Shown here: positions 58,444 through 64,000 of the stretch, piece by piece | Layout: each line of letters starts with the position of its first letter | Position numbering within the stretch: the stretch's first letter is position 1 | NCBI GenBank assembly: GCA_020051695.1 | Contig: JAGVQM010000021.1 | Coordinates: 62,001-126,000, forward strand | Reading direction: 5' to 3' | Length of the DNA stretch: 64,000 nt | Source of the DNA: Candidatus Zixiibacteriota bacterium | GTDB taxonomy: Bacteria > Zixibacteria > MSB-5A5 > WJJR01 > JAJRUJ01 | Made by a program: the position numbers and the translations under genes | The notes under the pieces: model-generated | What the model was told of the DNA's origin: nothing | What the model saw: only the letters and a program-made list of their open reading frames with translations | The model's database searches: none

Positions 58444-60498
58444 CTATGACGTAACACCAATCCCTTCCGGTTCCCGTCGTTGCTCATCCATTAACCGGCA
58501 GCCCTCGAGAAGAATCATGTCGTTCGGCAGTTTGCAGTTGACGGCGGGTTTGGTTTCCACCGGATGTAAATCAAACATGCCGTTTTCCCAGGTGAGGATT
58601 TCGTAAATCGCCTGTTCGCCTTCTTTGTCCGGAGTTCGGGCGAATTTGATCTGGCCCTGCCACAGGATCACCGAGGCCTTCTTCGGCCCGTCGGTGATAT
58701 CAATGCGCACACTACGATTGCCCGCGGCGAGGATCTGCACCATATCGATAAAATTCAGTTGTTGTAACGACCCGGAAACCGAGGGTGTTTCTGCTACGGC
58801 TTTTTCGCGGCGGCTCACCGCGCGCTGTAATTTGGCGACAGCCACACCGGCGTCCCACTGACCGCTCCAGACATCCTCATACCCCGCTTGCAACGCCGCT
58901 CGCTCCAGCGCGGTATCCGGCTCATCCAGCACCAGGAAATTCGCAGGTCTGGGGGAGGATGACCCCTGCCACTGGACCCATGCCAGTGCGCCCTCGGCGG
59001 CCCAGATGACAACATCCGGCATGCGGCGTTCCACCTGACGGCGGGCCTCGGCGGCCCCCCGTGATTTGACCACGCGCCACCCCTCGTTTTCCAACTGCAG
59101 GACAAGGTGGTGCCATTCAATCGGCCGGTCAGCCACCATCAGCACCTCGGCCGGTCCCGGCGGCAGACAACCGTCCAACACTTCCTCCTGCACCACCCGC
59201 AGCATCGCCTCGACCACGACCGGGTCGAACTTCTTCCCCGCCTCACTGCGCAGCCAGCCGGTCAATTCACTGAGCGATTCGATCGAATTCACCGGCTTCT
59301 GCTCAACGGCGGTGACAAACGCCCGCGCCACGGCGAAGACCTTGCCGGTCAGCGGGATTTCCGTCGTCGATTCACCTGGCTTGGTGTCCGACCGGTCGAA
59401 ATCAATAGCGGCGGCATGATAAATATCGGCCACCGGGTACGGACAGCGCAGTTCCTCGATGGTTCGGGGCCAGTTTTCGGTATCAGTACTTTCGCCGGCG
59501 AAAAGCGGCGCCAACTCGCAGGCAGTCATCAACGAATCGATGGCAAACTGGCCCAGCGGCAAAATCCGCGCCGCCGCCAGCGCATAACGCGACAGCCGCC
59601 GGTCACGTACACCGGCCGCGAATTTTTGCGCGACATATTCCGACAAATGGATGTATCCGTCCCGCAGCCGCTCATACGATAGCGGCGAACGCAAAAGTGA
59701 TGTGGTCCACGACGGCCGCTTGATAAATTGGATCTTGGGCAGTGCTCGTTTCAGCGCCGCCTCGGCTTGCGGCTGACTGGCCAACTGATCGTCATCATAG
59801 ATGACATACTGCCATTCGCCATCCGGCGCCGCCTGACCGTCCCAGTTTTCCACCCGGCAATGTTCGACTTCCAATAACGATTTGAACAACTTGGCCACAA
59901 ACGGCTGCGACAGCCAGAGCAACACCCCCGTGTCGTTTTCGGTGTCGTCGGGAGAAGGGGGGCCGCCCGGTTTTTCGACGGCAAAGGTGAAATGCAAGCC
60001 CAGATTTTTTGCTTTGCTGCCCGGCTCCGGCCTGCGGCCCGCCGGTTTGACTTCTGTTTTTTGCTGCTGATAACGTTGCCAGACCCGCTTGAGCGAAATT
60101 TCGGGGATGACCGTCATGACAATCGTTTTGGCCTTGGTATGGAATTTTATCTCGGCGGCCAGGGCGATATTGGCCGGGTCGGTGACCGCGACTTCCAGAT
60201 GTTTCCGCTGGGGATCATAGGCCAAAGGGAGAATCCCCTTTTGCCTGATCCATTGTTCGGGGAACAACTTGATGGCCGCTTCCTCGAGGATCGCGGTCTC
60301 CGGGTCCCAGACCGGCGTGCCGAATTGTTCGGCCAGCGCCTCGGCCAGTTGGGACTCGCTGAGATACCCCAACTGCACCAGCGCGGTGCCCAGCCGGCCG
60401 CCGTTGTCTTTTTGCTCGCCCAGGGCCTGGACCAATTGTGCCTCGGTGACCCAGCCGTGCCGCAGCAGGATTTCATCAAGTCGTTTGCGCGGGGTCAC
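58444..60498 (-). CDS. Multidomain regulator: MshEN domain, degenerate HD-like and receiver-like regions, DUF4388
   Basis: The 684-residue protein has an N-terminal MshEN-type domain (about 1-150; LDEILLRHGWVTEAQLVQAL and LGYLSESQLAEALAEQFG), the module that binds cyclic-di-GMP in pilus and secretion ATPases. The middle (about 250-470) is helical and HD-GYP-like in outline (YHAAAIDFDRSD, KKFDPVVVEAMLRVV) but lacks the metal motifs. Residues about 475-590 resemble a receiver domain without the phosphoacceptor pattern. The end (about 590-675) is DUF4388: LQQLNFIDMVQILAAGNRS and AIYEILTWENGMFDL. It overlaps pilT by four bases, so it is likely to control pilus retraction or a related motor. Confidence 0.78.
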   Translation of the reverse strand: MTPRKRLDEILLRHGWVTEAQLVQALGEQKDNGGRLGTALVQLGYLSESQLAEALAEQFGTPVWDPETAILEEAAIKLFPEQWIRQKGILPLAYDPQRKHLEVAVTDPANIALAAEIKFHTKAKTIVMTVIPEISLKRVWQRYQQQKTEVKPAGRRPEPGSKAKNLGLHFTFAVEKPGGPPSPDDTENDTGVLLWLSQPFVAKLFKSLLEVEHCRVENWDGQAAPDGEWQYVIYDDDQLASQPQAEAALKRALPKIQFIKRPSWTTSLLRSPLSYERLRDGYIHLSEYVAQKFAAGVRDRRLSRYALAAARILPLGQFAIDSLMTACELAPLFAGESTDTENWPRTIEELRCPYPVADIYHAAAIDFDRSDTKPGESTTEIPLTGKVFAVARAFVTAVEQKPVNSIESLSELTGWLRSEAGKKFDPVVVEAMLRVVQEEVLDGCLPPGPAEVLMVADRPIEWHHLVLQLENEGWRVVKSRGAAEARRQVERRMPDVVIWAAEGALAWVQWQGSSSPRPANFLVLDEPDTALERAALQAGYEDVWSGQWDAGVAVAKLQRAVSRREKAVAETPSVSGSLQQLNFIDMVQILAAGNRSVRIDITDGPKKASVILWQGQIKFARTPDKEGEQAIYEILTWENGMFDLHPVETKPAVNCKLPNDMILLEGCRLMDEQRREPEGIGVTS

Positions 60499-61568
60499 GA
60501 TACCAGCTCCGGCTTGAGTTGTTCATCGGCGACGAGGGATTTCGGGTTATCCATACCGGCAGCGGCGTCCGGACTGACCACACCCGCCTCGATCAACTGC
60601 TGCAGGTGCTGGGCCATTAATTGCATCCCGTCGCGCCGCCCGGTCTGGATGGCCGTGTTGATCTGCTGCGTCTTGTTTTCGCGGATCATGTGTGCGATGG
60701 CAGGAGTGCTGGTTAAGATTTCCAGCACGGCCACCCGGCCGTTGCCATCCGCGCGGCGCACCAGTTGTTGCGAGATAATCCCCCGGAGACTCTCGGAAAG
60801 CATCACGCGAATCTGGGGTTGTTGCTCATAGGGGAATGCATCTATCAGCCGCGTGACGGTCTGGGCCGCGCTGCGGGTGTGTAGTGTGCCCAGCACGGAC
60901 AAGCCCAGCTCGGCGGCGGTCAGTGCCAGATGGATGGTTTCCAGGTCGCGCATTTCGCCGACCATAATCACATTGGGGTCTTCCCGCAAGCAGGCGCGCA
61001 AGGCCGCGGCGAAACTCCGGGTGTGGACGCCGACCTGCCGCTGCGTAATCAGGCATTCCTTGTTTTCATGGACGAATTCCAGCGGGTCTTCCAGCGTGAT
61101 GATATGTTTGCTTTGCGTCTCGTTAAGATGATTGATCATGGCCGCCAGCGTCGTGGTTTTCCCCGAGTTGGTCGGCCCGGTGACCAAAGTGAGACCGCGC
61201 GGATTTTCGGCCAGACGGGCAACAACCGCCGGGAACTGCAGCTTGGCCAGCGTCGGCGGCTGCTCGGGAATAATCCGAAAAACCGCGCCCGGCCCCCGCT
61301 GGTCACGGAAAACATTGACCCGAAACCGGGCAAAACCGGGATAGGTATAGGAGGTGTCCAGGTCCGAAGTCTGTTCAAACACTTTGATTTGTTCGTCCTG
61401 CAGAAACTCATAGATGAGCAATTCCACGTCCCGTTTCGACAATATCCGCTCATTGGCCCGCACCAAATCGTTGTAAATACGGTAGGTTACCGGCGAGCCG
61501 GTGGCCAGATGCACATCGGAAGCGTCGATGTCTTTCATGTGGGACAAGATGTCGTCGATCTGCGGCAT
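60495..61568 (-). CDS. pilT: PilT-family type IV pilus retraction ATPase
   Basis: The 357-residue protein has the PilT plan: an N-terminal PAS-like domain with ASDVHLATGSPVTYRI, Walker A GPTNSGKTTT, the Asp box with ITLEDPLEFVH, Walker B with DPNVIMVGEMRDLETI, and the His box with GLSVLGTLHTRSAA. It powers retraction of type IV pili and twitching movement. ATG 61568 follows GGGGAG. No pilin or pilus-assembly genes are in the window, so the gene is separated from its system. It overlaps the MshEN/DUF4388 gene, and both are transcribed together. Confidence 0.93.
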   Translation of the reverse strand: MPQIDDILSHMKDIDASDVHLATGSPVTYRIYNDLVRANERILSKRDVELLIYEFLQDEQIKVFEQTSDLDTSYTYPGFARFRVNVFRDQRGPGAVFRIIPEQPPTLAKLQFPAVVARLAENPRGLTLVTGPTNSGKTTTLAAMINHLNETQSKHIITLEDPLEFVHENKECLITQRQVGVHTRSFAAALRACLREDPNVIMVGEMRDLETIHLALTAAELGLSVLGTLHTRSAAQTVTRLIDAFPYEQQPQIRVMLSESLRGIISQQLVRRADGNGRVAVLEILTSTPAIAHMIRENKTQQINTAIQTGRRDGMQLMAQHLQQLIEAGVVSPDAAAGMDNPKSLVADEQLKPELVS

Positions 61569-61677
61569 AATTTCTCCCCGGGCGGGATATTCCAACCCGT
61601 ACTGCTATTTTCGGCTGTCTGCGGGAAGTGGTTGAGCGGGAAAAGGTAATCAGGATAAAACGGAGGGGGGCAGACAC

Positions 61678-63333
61678 TCACCTGATCAGCACAGTGCCGA
61701 GGATAAAAACCAACTGCGCCAGCAGGATTTTCCCGACCATGGCCACCGGATAGGTCGTGGCATAGGCCACGTACGTTTCATCCGATTGCGACATTTCGTA
61801 GGCGCGCGCGACCGTAGCCGGCTGGGTTTGCATCCCGCAGGTCGCCCCGATCGCGCTGACCACAGTAGCTTTCCCATAATGCCGCAGCAACAGCAACGTC
61901 AACGCCGTGGTGATAGTTGTCGCAAGTACGCCCAGCACGAATAATTGCACGCCATTGGCAGCCAGGGCCTGGAAAAACCGCCCCCCGGCCACAACCCCCA
62001 CGGCGGCAAGAAAAAACAGCAGACCGATATGACGCAGCGTGTGGTTCGATTCGGCCGGCATGGACCAGACCAGCGGGCCGGTGCGGCCCAGTTTGCCCAG
62101 AATCAGCCCGGCGACCAACGGCCCGCCGGCAAACCCAAGTGAAACATACGCGCCGCCGGGGATGGGGAGGGGGATCATCCCCAGCAGGACTCCGCCTGAA
62201 ATCCCCAGTGTCAGCGCGGCATAGTCAAACTCGGAGATCGTCCGCTCGGAGTCACCGAAAAATTCAGCGACTGCGGTCGCCCGCTCGGTGGGCATCACCA
62301 CCCGGATTCGGTCGCCGATCTCGAGTCTGGTGTCCGGTCCGGGAATCATGTCGATATCCGCCCGCCGCAACCGGGTGATTTGCGCATTGAACAGACGGTC
62401 CAGCTCTAAATCGGTCACAGTCCGCCCGCTATGCTCTTTACGGGAAACAAGAATGCGGCGCATGGTAATCGTGCCTCCCGGCTCGATGAGGTCATCAGTG
62501 GATTTTTCGCCAAAGTACGCTGCGCCTTTTTGGATATCGATTTCCGCGCCCACCGTTTTGACCACATCGTTTTCCTGCAATACCGAGTACTTGGTGGGAA
62601 TATGGATCGTCCCGTCATGACGGCACCGCGAAACAATCAGCCCGATTTCGTCCCGAATGCGGAGTTCCCCGATCGCCCGCCCGAATAATGCGGGATTGCT
62701 GACCTTGAAACTGGCGGCTTTTAATGTCGCTGTCTCTTTGGAACGGGCCAGCGCCTCGGCCTTTTCCCGGGCTGCATGCGTGCGGTAAACCCAGATGAAC
62801 CCCTGAAAGGCCAGCATCCCGCCGAGGATGCCGAACGGATAGGCCAGTGAATACCCGACCGCCGCGTCGCCGAGGTTGTCTACCTTAAGATTACCCATCA
62901 GTTCTGTGACCGCCGCCAGCGCGGGCGTGTTGGTCAACCCACCGCAAAAAACACCGGCGATCTGTCCGGGGTTCAGGCCCAGCCACTGCCCGAGGACCAG
63001 CGTGATCATCGCGCCGCCGCACAGGGCCAGGATAACCGCAATATTGAACCGCAGGCCTCGCGACTTCAACGACGAGAAAAATCCCGGTCCGCCGGTGAGA
63101 CCAATGGCATAGACAAACAAAATCAAGCCAATTTGCATTATCTGATGAGCAATGGCGAATGCCTGTTGGCCCTCGGCCTGCCACCCGCCAAAAAACAAGC
63201 CCATGAAGAGAACACCGGCCACACCCAGCTTGAATCCGCGAAAACGAAGCTGCCCGAGGAGAAATCCCAGACCGATCACTAAAAACAGCAGTAACGGTTC
63301 GCTGCTTTGGATGAGTTCCCTGACGGCATCCAT
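61678..63333 (-). CDS. AspT/YidE-family putative transporter with two RCK-C domains
   Basis: The 551-residue protein has two membrane halves of about five to six helices each (about 14-185 and 375-550). Between them lie two RCK/TrkA-C domains (about 205-365) with KVSNPALFGRAIGELRIRDE and SGRTVTDLELDRLFNAQITR. Each membrane half has the glycine-rich motif of the family, FCGGLTNTPALAAVTELMG and CGMQTQPATVARAY. This is the layout of AspT, an aspartate-alanine exchanger, and of the uncharacterised YidE/YbjL proteins; the substrate here is unknown. No decarboxylase that would suggest the AspT reaction is nearby. Confidence 0.88.
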   Translation of the reverse strand: MDAVRELIQSSEPLLLFLVIGLGFLLGQLRFRGFKLGVAGVLFMGLFFGGWQAEGQQAFAIAHQIMQIGLILFVYAIGLTGGPGFFSSLKSRGLRFNIAVILALCGGAMITLVLGQWLGLNPGQIAGVFCGGLTNTPALAAVTELMGNLKVDNLGDAAVGYSLAYPFGILGGMLAFQGFIWVYRTHAAREKAEALARSKETATLKAASFKVSNPALFGRAIGELRIRDEIGLIVSRCRHDGTIHIPTKYSVLQENDVVKTVGAEIDIQKGAAYFGEKSTDDLIEPGGTITMRRILVSRKEHSGRTVTDLELDRLFNAQITRLRRADIDMIPGPDTRLEIGDRIRVVMPTERATAVAEFFGDSERTISEFDYAALTLGISGGVLLGMIPLPIPGGAYVSLGFAGGPLVAGLILGKLGRTGPLVWSMPAESNHTLRHIGLLFFLAAVGVVAGGRFFQALAANGVQLFVLGVLATTITTALTLLLLRHYGKATVVSAIGATCGMQTQPATVARAYEMSQSDETYVAYATTYPVAMVGKILLAQLVFILGTVLIR

Positions 63334-63407
63334 TACTCGATCCGCTCCCGAAGGACCAACATGTTTCTGTTCCTATCCGGCGTCTGCAATAATATCTGAT
63401 GTCTTGT

Positions 63408-64000
63408 TCATCTATCGACTGCTTTTGCTGATTCGCTTAGCCGGACCCGCAGGGGATAAGTGTAGCTATGTTCCAGCTCCCGATTGCTCTTAAGATAATT
63501 AAGGACATGCTGGCCGCAGTTGCTGCCGATGCGGTTTTCTTCCTGTTCGCCAATGCTGAGGACCACCTGAAACCCGGCGTCCTCCAACCGGTTGATCACC
63601 GGACAATTTTCCCGATCCGGCGGGATAGCTGAACATAAATGATGCCGCCGGGCGGCATCGGTGGGATTAACCGGCGTGATCTTAACCACAAACAAGCCGG
63701 GATCGAAATACCGGCGGACAATCCCGACGTCGATCGGCAACTCGTTGCCGACGGCGAAATTCAACGATATTTTTTTCCCTCCGGCGGTGAAAAACCGGGA
63801 GCCGTATTCGGCAATTGCCGGGAAATCCCACTTGGCAACGGGGATCAATCGGTCGCGGGCCTCGGGGTCGGTGGTGTGGATCGAAAATTGCAATTGGAAA
63901 CTTTCACGATATAGTCCGGTTTTCACAGCCAGCAACTCGGTGAAGAACTGCTCGGTCCCCCGGGGGGCGACTGTGGAAACCGACGGCAACAGGCCGGGGG
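63408..64000 (-). CDS. RlmN-like radical SAM protein, C-terminal part (truncated by window edge)
   Basis: The visible 197 residues run off the right edge with no start. They contain the late core of an RlmN/Cfr-like radical SAM enzyme: PSVSTVAPRG, LQFSIHTTDPEARDRLIPV, KISLNFAVGNELPIDV, KITPVNPTD and the terminal IGSNCGQHVL. The last matches the conserved active-site cysteine before GQ in rRNA methyltransferases of this family. The radical SAM CxxxCxxC motif would lie beyond the edge. The segments are diverged from typical RlmN, so another modifying enzyme of this fold is possible. Confidence 0.72.
   Translation of the reverse strand, partial: PGLLPSVSTVAPRGTEQFFTELLAVKTGLYRESFQLQFSIHTTDPEARDRLIPVAKWDFPAIAEYGSRFFTAGGKKISLNFAVGNELPIDVGIVRRYFDPGLFVVKITPVNPTDAARRHHLCSAIPPDRENCPVINRLEDAGFQVVLSIGEQEENRIGSNCGQHVLNYLKSNRELEHSYTYPLRVRLSESAKAVDR

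Overview
The window is a GC-rich bacterial chromosome segment, densely packed, with about 50 protein genes, one tRNA-Arg and no rRNA. The mix of genes points to a Gram-negative member of the FCB superphylum, most like candidate phylum Zixibacteria: secreted proteins ending in a dockerin-like EF-hand module, a DUF3078 outer-membrane protein, a periplasmic tricorn protease, M14 and M64 peptidases, a PilT/MshEN gene pair and dissimilatory sulfur genes. This phylum assignment is inference from gene content; no marker gene was placed on a tree.

Layout. 1-7.2 kb: a truncated secreted protein, a Reg_prop beta-propeller protein, a class V aminotransferase, a small membrane protein, then a divergent trio (SDR epimerase / serine-palmitoyltransferase-like AOS enzyme / GNAT-like acyltransferase) that matches the three-gene recipe for bacterial ceramide synthesis. 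7.2-11.2 kb: a frameshifted membrane protein, ccmF and a SUMF-type lectin-like protein. 11.3-19.5 kb: a hydrolase/methyltransferase pair, qmoC transcribed away from sat-aprB-aprA, then two small cysteine-cluster proteins. This is the APS-reductase branch of dissimilatory sulfate metabolism; dsrAB, qmoA and qmoB are not in the window. 19.6-30.1 kb: housekeeping and envelope genes (DUF4136 lipoprotein, thioredoxin, phosphoesterase, pirin, M64 peptidase, PiT phosphate transporter with its DUF47 partner) interrupted by an AT-rich dedA/ICMT pair. 30.6-39.3 kb: a MutL-type ATPase with an uncharacterised partner, then two large secreted proteins, one with about 18 thrombospondin type 3 repeats and one with about 54 cysteine hexads. 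39.7-42.5 kb: a BglII-like restriction-modification pair and a GIY-YIG nuclease sitting in nested palindromic repeats. 42.6-55.9 kb: mltG-ruvX, an HD-GYP protein, RidA, an M14 peptidase, a HEPN gene bracketed by palindromic repeats, tricorn protease, mscL and DUF3078. 56.1-64.0 kb: an AT-rich two-gene module with a PD-(D/E)XK-like nuclease, an MshEN/DUF4388 regulator with pilT, an AspT-family transporter and a truncated RlmN-like radical SAM gene.

Two themes tie the window together. First, three unrelated secreted proteins end in the same cysteine-bounded dockerin-like module, suggesting one shared export, anchoring or assembly route. Second, AT-rich accessory genes (membrane pair, restriction-modification, HEPN, nuclease pair) lie next to clusters of short palindromic repeats of several families, suggesting those repeat clusters are the places where foreign genes enter this chromosome.
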